Origin: an uncultured Eubacteriales bacterium | Lineage (GTDB): Bacteria > Bacillota > Clostridia > Oscillospirales > Oscillospiraceae | DNA: 9,958 nt | Assembly: GCA_902475455.1 (NCBI GenBank) | Contig: CABRZO010000088.1 | Span: 1-9,958 of the forward strand | Direction of reading: 5' to 3' | Made by a program: the position numbers and the translations under genes | Notes under the pieces: model-generated | What the model saw: only the letters and a program-made list of their open reading frames with translations | Databases searched by the model: none | Told to the model about the DNA's origin: nothing | Shown: positions 1 through 5,615 of the stretch, piece by piece | Position numbering within the stretch: the stretch's first letter is position 1 | Layout: every line of letters begins with the position of its first letter

Positions 1-364
1 CGCCGCCGAACACCGGTTTACCCGCCACCATGGCCTCGGAGATGCAGTGGGCGCTCTTCAGAAAGCCCACCTGGGCCGGGGCCTTGACCCAGCTGAAGCG
101 CTTGTGGGCCCCGGGGGCCCAGAGGTAGTAGCCCTTCTCCATGTTGGCCCACCACCAGTCCATCATCTCGGCGGTGACCCCGGCCAGGAAATGCTGGCTC
201 CAGGCCCCCAGCACGAAGCCCCGGGCGGCAAAGGCCGGGGAAATCTCCGGGGTGGGCAGGGCCGGTTCCGGCCGAGGGGCCGAGGTAAAGTCCGGCAGGG
301 GCACATGGATGTTGTCCCGGATGGGCAGGCCGGTCTGGCCGGCGTTGGGAATGTAATCAGTCAT
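1..364 (-). CDS. DAPG/phloretin-hydrolase-like protein, N-terminal part (cut by window edge)
   Basis: Only the first 121 codons are in the window; the gene continues past position 1. The ATG at 362-364 has an AGGAGG ribosome binding site about 8 bases upstream. Visible features are a Pro-rich N-terminus (residues 22-44), a Trp-rich stretch MDWWWANMEKGYY (68-80) and then LWAPGAHKRF (81-90). The Trp cluster followed by a W-x-P-x-A-H motif resembles the DAPG-hydrolase (PhlG) family, which includes 2,4-diacetylphloroglucinol hydrolase and the phloretin hydrolase of Eubacterium ramulus. These zinc enzymes cleave an aryl-acyl C-C bond, and His87 would be a candidate metal ligand. The stop of the upstream MFS gene is only 26 bases away, so the two are probably co-transcribed and the transporter may handle the substrate or product. 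The assignment rests on remembered motif similarity and half a protein, so it is moderate; another zinc hydrolase of the same fold is possible. Confidence 0.55.
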   Translation of the reverse strand, partial: MTDYIPNAGQTGLPIRDNIHVPLPDFTSAPRPEPALPTPEISPAFAARGFVLGAWSQHFLAGVTAEMMDWWWANMEKGYYLWAPGAHKRFSWVKAPAQVGFLKSAHCISEAMVAGKPVFGG

Positions 365-390
365 GGAAATAACCTCCTTTTTCAAGCATG

Positions 391-1554
391 TCAGCGGGTT
401 TGACGCAAATAAAACAGGAAGGTGAGCACCCCCGCCAGGGCCACCGACACCCCGGAGAGGGTGAAGGCGGCGGAGTAGCTCATGGCCTCAATGACGGCCC
501 CCCAGAAGAAGGTGCCCAGGCCCACGCCGATGTCGCCGGCCATCAGCATGGTGCTGGTGGCGGTGCCCCGGCGCTGCTCCGGGGCCCCCTGGACCGTCAG
601 AACCGTCAGCACCGGATAGGAGAAGCCCAGGCTCAGGCCGTAGCCCACGCCCCCCAGATAGAAGGTGGCCTGGCCCGGCACCAGGGCCATCAGGGCGTAG
701 AGAAGGCCGCAGACCACCATGCCGGCCCCCAGCAGGTTTTTGGCCCCCAGCTTCTGCATCAGGGCCGGGGCGGACAGGTTGCCGGCGGCCATGGCCACCG
801 CGGCGATCAGCAGGAAGGAGCCCTGGTTGGCGTAGTTCTGGGCCTTGGCGAACATCAGAATAAAGCTGTTGCAGCTGGCCACTCCCAGCATCACCAGAAA
901 TTCCACCACCGCGGGTTTCCAGGCGGATTTCTCCAGCAGGCTGTGGATTCCCCGGCTTTTGGCGGGCGTCTCCGGGGTCTTGGGGGCGGGGCGGCCCTTC
1001 TCATAGTTGCACAGCAGGCTCAGCAAGGCCCCCAGCACGCCCAGGATCAGGCAGGTCACAAACACCGGGCGGTAATTGCCCCCGGCGCTGAGGCCCAGGG
1101 TGATGTAGCCGGCGCAGGCCACCGACAGGGCCATGGCGGCCCAGAAGATGCCCACTCCCAGGCTGGTGTGTTTGGGCGGGGTCACATCCACGCTGGCGGT
1201 GGAGTAGGCGGCCTGGGCGGAGGAGAAGCCCACCCCGGTCAGGGCCCGGAACAGCAGCATGGCCGCCGCCACCGGCAGCAGCCCCAGCAGGAAGGCGGCC
1301 ACCCCCATCAGCAGGGTGCCCCCCACCATCACCATCCGGCGGCCCCGGCGGTCCACCAGGTAGCCCCCCAGCATTCTTCCCACAATGCCCAGCAGGGCGA
1401 AGGGGACTCCCAACAGCCCGGAAAAGCTGGTGGAGAAGCCGATAGAGTCCAGATACAGGGGGATGCCGTTGTTGAGAATGTTGTGGATCAGCAGCAGGCA
1501 CAGGGAGCCGAACCACACCAGAATAAAGTGGCGGTTGAACAGTTTTGTTTGCAT
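391..1554 (-). CDS. Major facilitator superfamily transporter, 12-TM type
   Basis: This 387-residue integral membrane protein is hydrophobic almost throughout, with the repeated TM pattern expected of 12 helices in two six-helix halves. The MFS motif A lies in the loop after TM2, around residues 59-73 (G-R-M-L-G-G-Y-L-V-D-R-R-G-R-R). A polar central loop (about residues 185-220, K/R/P/T-rich) separates the halves. I chose the ATG at 1552-1554 rather than an upstream in-frame start because a GAGGAA ribosome binding site precedes it and the extra 23 residues would overlap the promoter. The gene lies just upstream of the hydrolase-like gene on the same strand, 26 bases apart. A substrate such as an aromatic or flavonoid-derived compound is inference from that neighbour only; drug efflux or sugar/organic-acid transport is equally compatible with the sequence. 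Confidence 0.9.
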   Translation of the reverse strand: MQTKLFNRHFILVWFGSLCLLLIHNILNNGIPLYLDSIGFSTSFSGLLGVPFALLGIVGRMLGGYLVDRRGRRMVMVGGTLLMGVAAFLLGLLPVAAAMLLFRALTGVGFSSAQAAYSTASVDVTPPKHTSLGVGIFWAAMALSVACAGYITLGLSAGGNYRPVFVTCLILGVLGALLSLLCNYEKGRPAPKTPETPAKSRGIHSLLEKSAWKPAVVEFLVMLGVASCNSFILMFAKAQNYANQGSFLLIAAVAMAAGNLSAPALMQKLGAKNLLGAGMVVCGLLYALMALVPGQATFYLGGVGYGLSLGFSYPVLTVLTVQGAPEQRRGTATSTMLMAGDIGVGLGTFFWGAVIEAMSYSAAFTLSGVSVALAGVLTFLFYLRQTR

Positions 1555-1595
1555 GAAGTTTCCTCTTTCTCTCGATTTTTTGCACACTGGATATA

Positions 1596-1623
1596 ATGAT
1601 AATATGTTGCCAGGGAATTTCAA
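1596..1623 (-). promoter_or_regulatory. Probable sigma-A promoter for the MFS/hydrolase operon
   Basis: Read on the minus strand, a TTGAAA -35 (1618-1623) is followed after 16 bases by a TATCAT -10 (1596-1601; five of six match TATAAT). The start of transcription would fall near 1589, giving a leader of about 35 bases before the ATG at 1554. The -35 hexamer is also the left arm of a TTTCAA-6 nt-TTGAAA dyad (1618-1635), which could be an operator. No expression data support this. Confidence 0.5.
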
Positions 1624-1650
1624 GAGATTTTGAAAACTTTTTTGAGAAAA

Positions 1651-3546
1651 TCAGCTCTGCCCCTCCGATGGGGATTTTCCTCGCTTTTCCAGGAAGATCA
1701 TCAGGGCCGCCACGTCCGCCGGGCTCACCCCGGAAATCCGGCTGGCCTGGCCCAGGTTCAGAGGCCGGATTTGGTCCAGCTTCTCCCGGGCCTCCAGCCG
1801 CAGCCCCTCCAGATGGAGATAGTCGGTGTCCGGGGGCAGGGTTTTCCCCTCCATCCTCCGGAACTCCTCCACCTGCCGCAGCTGTCGGGCGATGTAGCCC
1901 TCGTACTTCATGCTGATCTCCACCTGTTCCCGGATGGCCTGCCCCAGCGCCGGCCGCTGGGGGTCGAAGGGGGCCAGGTCGTCGTAGCTGATCCGGGGCC
2001 GCCGCAGCAGGGCCCCCAGCTTGGCGCTGCCCCCCTTGGGGGTGGGCTCCCCCCGGCTTTGCAGCAGTTCCTCCAGCTCCGGGGTGGCGGCCACCCCGGT
2101 GTGCTCCAGCCGCTGGATCTCCCGATCCACCGCGGCATACTTGTCCAGCACCTTTTGGTAGGTGTCGTCATCCACCAGCCCGATCCGGTGGCCAATGGGG
2201 CTTAAACGCTGGTCCGCGTTGTCCTGCCGGTGCAGCAGCCGGTACTCCGTCCGGGAGGTCATCATCCGATAGGGCTCCTGGGTGCCCTTGGTCACCAGGT
2301 CGTCAATCAGCACCCCGATGTAGCCGTCGGAGCGCCGCAAAATGAGCGGTTCTTTCCCCAGCAGCTTCAGGGCGGCGTTGACCCCCGCCACAAAGCCCTG
2401 GGCCGCCGCCTCCTCATAGCCCGAGGAGCCGTTGAACTGGCCCGCCCCGTAGAGGCCGGGAATTTTTTTGCACTCCAGGGTGGGCAGCAGCTCGGTGGGG
2501 TCCACGCAGTCGTACTCGATGGCGTAGGCACACCGGGTCATCTCGGCGTTTTCCAGTCCCGGCACCGAGTGGAGCATCTGAAGCTGCACATCCTCCGGCA
2601 GCGAGGAGGAAAAGCCCTGGATGTAGAGCTCCTCGGTATTGAGACCCATGGGCTCGATGAAGAGCTGGTGCCGGTCCTTGTCCGGGAACCGGACGATCTT
2701 GGTCTCGATAGAGGGGCAGTACCGGGGTCCGGTGGAGGCGATGGTGCCGTCGTAGAGGGGGCTCCGGTCCAGATTGGAGCGGATGATCTCATGGGTTTTG
2801 GATGTGGTGTAGGTGAGATAGCACACCGCCCGGTTTTCCGGGGGATTCTGGGTGGAAAAGGAGAAGGGCACCGGGGTTTCGTCCCCCTGCTGCAGCTCCA
2901 TTTTGCTGAAGTCCACGCTGCGGCGGTTGACCCGGGGCGGGGTACCGGTCTTGAACCGGCGCAGCCGCAGCCCCAGTTTCTCCAGACAGCCCGTCAGCTC
3001 CCCGGCGGCCTGGAGCCCGTCGGGGCCGGAATCCCGGGTGACCTCCCCCACGATGGTGCGCCCCCCCAGGTAGGTGCCCGAGGCGATGACGCAGGCTTTG
3101 ACCCGGTAGATGGCCCCGGTGGCGGTGACCACCCCGGCCACGGCCCCCGCCTCCGTCAGGATGTCCACCACCTCCGCCTGGCGGACAAAGAGGTTTTCCT
3201 GGGTCTCCAGGGTGTGCTTCATGACCTCCTGATACCGCCGCCGGTCCGCCTGGGCCCGGAGGGAGTGGACGGCGGGGCCCTTGCCCCGGTTCAGCAGCCG
3301 GTACTGAATGCAGGCCTGATCCGCCGCCTTGGCCATCTCGCCCCCCAGGGCGTCCAGCTCCCGGACCAGGTGACCCTTGCCGGTGCCCCCGATGGCCGGG
3401 TTGCAGGGCATATTGCCCACCGCGTCCAGATTGACGGTAAAACAGAGGGTTTTCAGCCCCAGCCTGGCCCCGGCCAGGGCCGCCTCGATGCCGGCGTGGC
3501 CGGCGCCGATGACGGCAATATCGTAGGTTCCCGCTTCAAAACGCAT
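1651..3546 (-). CDS. mnmG: tRNA uridine-5-carboxymethylaminomethyl modification enzyme MnmG (GidA)
   Basis: The 631-residue product has the normal family length. MnmG is a cytoplasmic FAD enzyme that, with the GTPase MnmE, installs the carboxymethylaminomethyl group on U34 of certain tRNAs. The N-terminus carries the FAD-binding GAGHAG at residues 14-19. It is followed by PCNPAIGGTGKGHLV (47-61, with conserved Cys48) and the QYRLLNRGKGPAVHS signature. The conserved GPRYCPSIE cysteine motif, then F-I-E-P-M-G, lies mid-protein. EEAAAQG and the C-terminal domain (LPPDTDY, then ARISGVSPAD-like RISGVSPAD) are intact. The start at 3544-3546 is preceded by a GGGAGG site; a further 38 in-frame codons upstream look like leader, not protein. 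mnmE and rsmG, frequent neighbours elsewhere, are not here, and the gene seems to have its own promoter. No frameshift or missing motif is seen. Confidence 0.97.
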   Translation of the reverse strand: MRFEAGTYDIAVIGAGHAGIEAALAGARLGLKTLCFTVNLDAVGNMPCNPAIGGTGKGHLVRELDALGGEMAKAADQACIQYRLLNRGKGPAVHSLRAQADRRRYQEVMKHTLETQENLFVRQAEVVDILTEAGAVAGVVTATGAIYRVKACVIASGTYLGGRTIVGEVTRDSGPDGLQAAGELTGCLEKLGLRLRRFKTGTPPRVNRRSVDFSKMELQQGDETPVPFSFSTQNPPENRAVCYLTYTTSKTHEIIRSNLDRSPLYDGTIASTGPRYCPSIETKIVRFPDKDRHQLFIEPMGLNTEELYIQGFSSSLPEDVQLQMLHSVPGLENAEMTRCAYAIEYDCVDPTELLPTLECKKIPGLYGAGQFNGSSGYEEAAAQGFVAGVNAALKLLGKEPLILRRSDGYIGVLIDDLVTKGTQEPYRMMTSRTEYRLLHRQDNADQRLSPIGHRIGLVDDDTYQKVLDKYAAVDREIQRLEHTGVAATPELEELLQSRGEPTPKGGSAKLGALLRRPRISYDDLAPFDPQRPALGQAIREQVEISMKYEGYIARQLRQVEEFRRMEGKTLPPDTDYLHLEGLRLEAREKLDQIRPLNLGQASRISGVSPADVAALMIFLEKRGKSPSEGQS

Positions 3547-3562
3547 AAAAAAGACCTCCCTC

Positions 3563-3577
3563 CCCGGCCCCGCCGGG
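3563..3577 (-). other. GC-rich hairpin next to the mnmG ribosome binding site
   Basis: A perfect 6-bp inverted repeat, CCCGGC / GCCGGG with a 3-base loop, lies in the predicted mnmG leader. The GGGAGG ribosome binding site (3555-3560) begins two bases downstream of it. It could limit ribosome access or simply be structure in a GC-rich leader. No U tract follows, so it is not a terminator. Confidence 0.4.
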
Positions 3578-3609
3578 AAGCATCTCATACTTTTTTTGAC
3601 AGATATTTT

Positions 3610-3638
3610 ATTGTAACACAATCCCCGCCCCAAATCCA
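3610..3638 (-). promoter_or_regulatory. Candidate promoter of mnmG
   Basis: On the minus strand an extended -10, TGT-TACAAT (3610-3618; five of six for the hexamer), sits about 65 bases upstream of the mnmG start. The hexamer 17 bases further up is TGGATT (3633-3638), a poor -35, which is tolerated when the -10 is extended. The leader would be roughly 55 bases and would contain a GC-rich hairpin just before the ribosome binding site. Confidence 0.45.
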
Positions 3639-3737
3639 GCGGCCCCATAAGAAAGGACAAACCCCCAAAATGATTTAAAATACAAACTAATTTGCCGGTT
3701 GATTCCGTTTTTTAATCCTTTCTAAATTTATGTGTCA

Positions 3738-3766
3738 TTGCTTCCCAGGAAGTTTTATGGTAGAGT
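3738..3766 (+). promoter_or_regulatory. Candidate promoter of the lipoprotein/TM2 operon
   Basis: TTGCTT (3738-3743) and TAGAGT (3761-3766) are 17 bases apart, and the -10 is preceded by TGG, making it an extended -10. A competing candidate is TTGATT (3699-3704) with TAAATT (3723-3728) at 18 bases, in the AT-rich stretch. Either would read into the gene at 3797. Neither matches the consensus well, so the exact start of transcription is uncertain, but a promoter somewhere in 3660-3790 is expected because the upstream gene is divergent. Confidence 0.35.
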
Positions 3767-3796
3767 TAACCTCAGAGAATAATGAGGTGATAGCAT

Positions 3797-4678
3797 ATGA
3801 AGCGAGTGCTGTGCTTTTTATTGAGCTTGTGCCTGCTGGGGGCGCTGACCGGCTGCATGTCCCAGGAGGAGCGGGAGGCCCGCAAGGAGGCCCTGACGGC
3901 TCTGAACGGCAATTCCAACGGGGCCTATTCCCTGTCCAACGGAACCATGGTGGAAAATCAGACCCTGTACAGCGATGACAATATTATCATTCAGCTGGCG
4001 GGCATCACCGGCACCCCGGATTATCCCGAGCTGAAGCTGGCGGTGCGCAACGGCAGCCGGGACACCATTAACCTCTCCATCGATCATCTGGTCATCAACG
4101 GCTGGCAGGTGGACGGCTGGCTGGACCTGTATGACGTCTCTCCCCGCACCGTCACCATGGGCACCATCCAGTGCGGCAGCAGTCTGGCGGAGTGCGGCGT
4201 CACCGACGTGGTCACCCTGGAGCTGGGCTTCGAGATCTACGACGGAGACTATGACACCGTGGCCTCGGTGAGTACCTTTATGGAGACCTCCTCTACCCAG
4301 GAAGTGGATCTGGATCAGGTGCCCGATGGCATCACCCTGCTGGAGGAGGACGGGGTCACCCTGAAGGCCGTCAGTCTCTCCAGCGGCAGCTACGGCACCA
4401 CGGTGTTTCTCTGCCTCATCAACGACACCGGCCGCACCCTGACCCTGAACGCCACCCAGGCCCGGTGCAACGGGGATCCGGTGGAGCTGTACTTCTATGA
4501 CCGGGTGAACCCCGGCTGCAAGCGGATTATATCCGAGGACATCTACCACGAGGACACCTATGAATCCCTGCAGATGGAGGACACCGACCAGCTCACCTTC
4601 AATCTGGACATCCAGGACTGGGATACGGGCATTGCGCTCCACCAGGTGGAGGTGTCCCTGACCCCGGCGGACTTCTGA
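3797..4678 (+). CDS. Secreted lipoprotein with two tandem beta-rich domains, function unknown
   Basis: The 293-residue product begins with a lipoprotein signal: MKR, a hydrophobic core and lipobox L17-T18-G19-C20. It should therefore be lipid-anchored on the outer face of the membrane after Cys20. An AGGTGA site precedes the ATG. The mature part starts with an acidic/basic helical linker (22-37) and a Ser/Asn/Gly-rich spacer. Two copies of one domain follow, at about 56-163 and 180-290. Each starts with a 'TL-acidic-alternating hydrophobic' strand, then N-G/D-x-x-x-R-x-T-hydrophobic strand, an NG turn, an L-Y-x-Y/D segment, and ends with S-L-x(6)-D-x-x-T-x-x-L followed by I-Y/Q-D. The alternating pattern suggests immunoglobulin-like or other beta sandwiches. 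It has several cysteines (126, 133, 206, 224, 241). I do not recognise a family. It leads the operon with two TM2 membrane proteins, suggesting an envelope role. Confidence 0.85.
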   Translation: MKRVLCFLLSLCLLGALTGCMSQEEREARKEALTALNGNSNGAYSLSNGTMVENQTLYSDDNIIIQLAGITGTPDYPELKLAVRNGSRDTINLSIDHLVINGWQVDGWLDLYDVSPRTVTMGTIQCGSSLAECGVTDVVTLELGFEIYDGDYDTVASVSTFMETSSTQEVDLDQVPDGITLLEEDGVTLKAVSLSSGSYGTTVFLCLINDTGRTLTLNATQARCNGDPVELYFYDRVNPGCKRIISEDIYHEDTYESLQMEDTDQLTFNLDIQDWDTGIALHQVEVSLTPADF

Positions 4679-4721
4679 GCCACCACCAGTTTCAACCCAT
4701 TCTGTCAAAGGAGAATGTATC

Positions 4722-5150
4722 ATGTTTTGTACCCGCTGCGGTACCCAGATTCCTGACGGCGCCGCCTTCTGCCCCGGCTGCGGGGCCCCGGCGGACAACA
4801 GTCCCCCGGACCCTCAGGCCAACACCGGGGACTGGAATCGGCAGTATCAGCCCTCCGGGGGCCAGCCCAATTACGGCTACGGCCAGCCCAACTATAGCCA
4901 GCCCAACTATGGCCAGAACCGGCCCTACTACGGCGCCGGTCCCCGGCCCAAGGAGCGGCTGGTGGCCATCATCCTGTGCTGCGTGGGCTTCTGCGGCATC
5001 AGCGGCCTGCACCGGTTTTATACCGGCAAGGTGGGCACCGGGGTGCTGTGGCTGCTGACCGGCGGCTGCTTCCTGATCGGTACCATCGTGGACCTGATCG
5101 CCCTGCTGGACGGCAGCTTCCGGGACTACTACGGAAACCCTCTGATTTGA
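4722..5150 (+). CDS. Zinc-ribbon and TM2 domain membrane protein
   Basis: The 142-residue protein has three parts. Residues 3-20 form a zinc ribbon with Cys3-x2-Cys6 and Cys17-x2-Cys20, in the 'MFCTRCG ... FCPGCG' style common in clostridial membrane proteins. Residues 28-76 are a low-complexity linker rich in Gln, Pro, Asn and Tyr, with repeated QPNY units. Residues 77-130 form a TM2 domain: a first membrane segment (AIILCCVGFCG), the conserved G-L-H-R-F-Y-T-G-K turn, a second segment, then IGTIVDLI ending in the conserved Asp. TM2 proteins are small two-helix membrane proteins of unknown biochemical role. The AAAGGAG site (4707-4713) is well placed. The gene starts 43 bases after the lipoprotein stop and ends 22 bases before its paralogue. 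Confidence 0.93.
   Translation: MFCTRCGTQIPDGAAFCPGCGAPADNSPPDPQANTGDWNRQYQPSGGQPNYGYGQPNYSQPNYGQNRPYYGAGPRPKERLVAIILCCVGFCGISGLHRFYTGKVGTGVLWLLTGGCFLIGTIVDLIALLDGSFRDYYGNPLI
4862..4912 (+). repeat. In-frame 15-bp tandem repeat coding the QPNY linker
   Basis: Three copies of a 15-base unit close to CCAGCCCAACTATGG start at 4862, 4883 and 4898. The first two are separated by a 6-base insert, and a decayed fourth copy follows at 4913. The unit length keeps the reading frame and encodes Q-P-N-Y repeats in the linker between the zinc ribbon and TM2 domain. Such units can gain or lose copies by slippage. Confidence 0.75.
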
Positions 5151-5172
5151 GGAAAGGAGCATTTCTGATTCC

Positions 5173-5406
5173 ATGAACGGATTTTATACCCCTGTGAGCC
5201 ACAAGAGCAAACTGCTGGCCATTATCCTATGCTGTGTGGGCTTCTGCGGCGTGGGGGGACTGCACCGGTTTTACACCGGCAAGCTGTTCACCGGCCTGAT
5301 TTGGCTGCTGACCGGGGGCTTGTTCGGCATTGGCACCATCGTGGACCTGATCCGGCTGGTGACCGGCACCTTTACCGACGGGGCGGGCTTCCCGCTGGTG
5401 AGCTAA
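5173..5406 (+). CDS. Minimal TM2 domain protein, paralogue of the preceding gene
   Basis: The 77-residue protein is essentially a bare TM2 domain. After a short polar start (MNGFYTPVSHKSK) comes AIILCCVGFCG, then GLHRFYTGK, a second hydrophobic segment with WLLTGG, and IGTIVDLI. About 40 of 52 positions match the TM2 domain encoded just upstream, so the two arose by tandem duplication; this copy lacks the zinc ribbon and linker. The ATG lies 13 bases after an AAAGGAG site (5153-5159), a longer gap than usual, which might lower translation relative to the first copy. It is the last gene of the operon, with a terminator stem starting about 8 bases after its stop. Confidence 0.9.
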   Translation: MNGFYTPVSHKSKLLAIILCCVGFCGVGGLHRFYTGKLFTGLIWLLTGGLFGIGTIVDLIRLVTGTFTDGAGFPLVS

Positions 5407-5413
5407 AAACAGC

Positions 5414-5451
5414 AAGGGTGCGGCGTGGAACTCCACGCCGCACCCTTTTTT
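5414..5451 (+). terminator. Strong rho-independent terminator of the lipoprotein/TM2 operon
   Basis: A perfect 13-bp GC-rich stem (5416-5428 with 5433-5445), extended by two A-T pairs, closes a 4-base loop (AACT). It is followed directly by six Ts (5446-5451). It starts just after the stop of the small TM2 gene, so it defines the operon end. Confidence 0.95.
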
Positions 5452-5470
5452 CTGTTCTTTTCCCGGCAGC

Positions 5471-5546
5471 TGCCCTGCCCTATCGTAGGGCGGGGGCTTG
5501 CCCCCGCCTGTCATGCTGAGGACCGAAGGGACGAAGCATCTTTTTT
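5471..5546. repeat. Palindromic intergenic repeat block
   Basis: Between the convergent genes lie two overlapping hairpins: GCCCTA-TCG-TAGGGC (5477-5491) and GGCGGGGGC-TT-GCCCCCGCC (5489-5508). They share bases 5489-5491 and so would compete. They are followed by a module starting GTCATGCTGAGG and ending GACGAAGCATC, then six Ts (5510-5546), with ATGCT/AGCAT ends. Both modules resemble short dispersed intergenic repeats I recall from many Clostridia and other bacterial genomes, but copies elsewhere cannot be checked here. It contains no credible gene. Confidence 0.55.
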
Positions 5547-5577
5547 CTCAAAATCATCAGGCGCCCGAAACGTTTTG

Positions 5578-5606
5578 GCCCTGCACCCACTGTAAGGGCG
5601 CAGGGC
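5578..5606 (-). other. Hairpin downstream of the dnaD-dnaC operon
   Basis: Read on the minus strand, GCCCTGCGCCC pairs with GGGTGCAGGGC across a 7-base loop: 11 pairs including one G-U. The stem lies 9 bases after the stop of the dnaC-like gene. No good U tract follows, so it could be a weak or factor-dependent terminator, a 3'-end stabiliser, or another part of the neighbouring repeat block. Confidence 0.4.
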
Positions 5607-5615
5607 GAAGCCGTT

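Noticed and set aside
388..1596. 402-codon open frame opposite the MFS gene
   Set aside because: Its product is low-complexity His/Gln/Gly-rich sequence. The minus-strand frame encodes a clear membrane transporter with a ribosome binding site.
1616..1650. Intrinsic terminator of mnmG
   Set aside because: The only dyad is a 6-bp AT-rich one with no GC-rich stem. The T and A runs here are better read as part of the MFS promoter region.
2230..3678. 482-codon open frame opposite mnmG on the plus strand
   Set aside because: It is the antisense shadow of an unmistakable mnmG with intact motifs. High GC at third positions removes stop codons from the opposite strand, and the translated product is Gly/His/Pro/Gln-rich with no recognisable domain.
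3818..4798. 326-codon minus-strand frame opposite the lipoprotein gene
   Set aside because: No ribosome binding site or domain; the plus-strand gene has a lipobox, repeats and operon context.
5477..5508. Start of a CRISPR array
   Set aside because: There are only single palindromes here, with no regularly spaced direct repeats or spacers and no cas genes.
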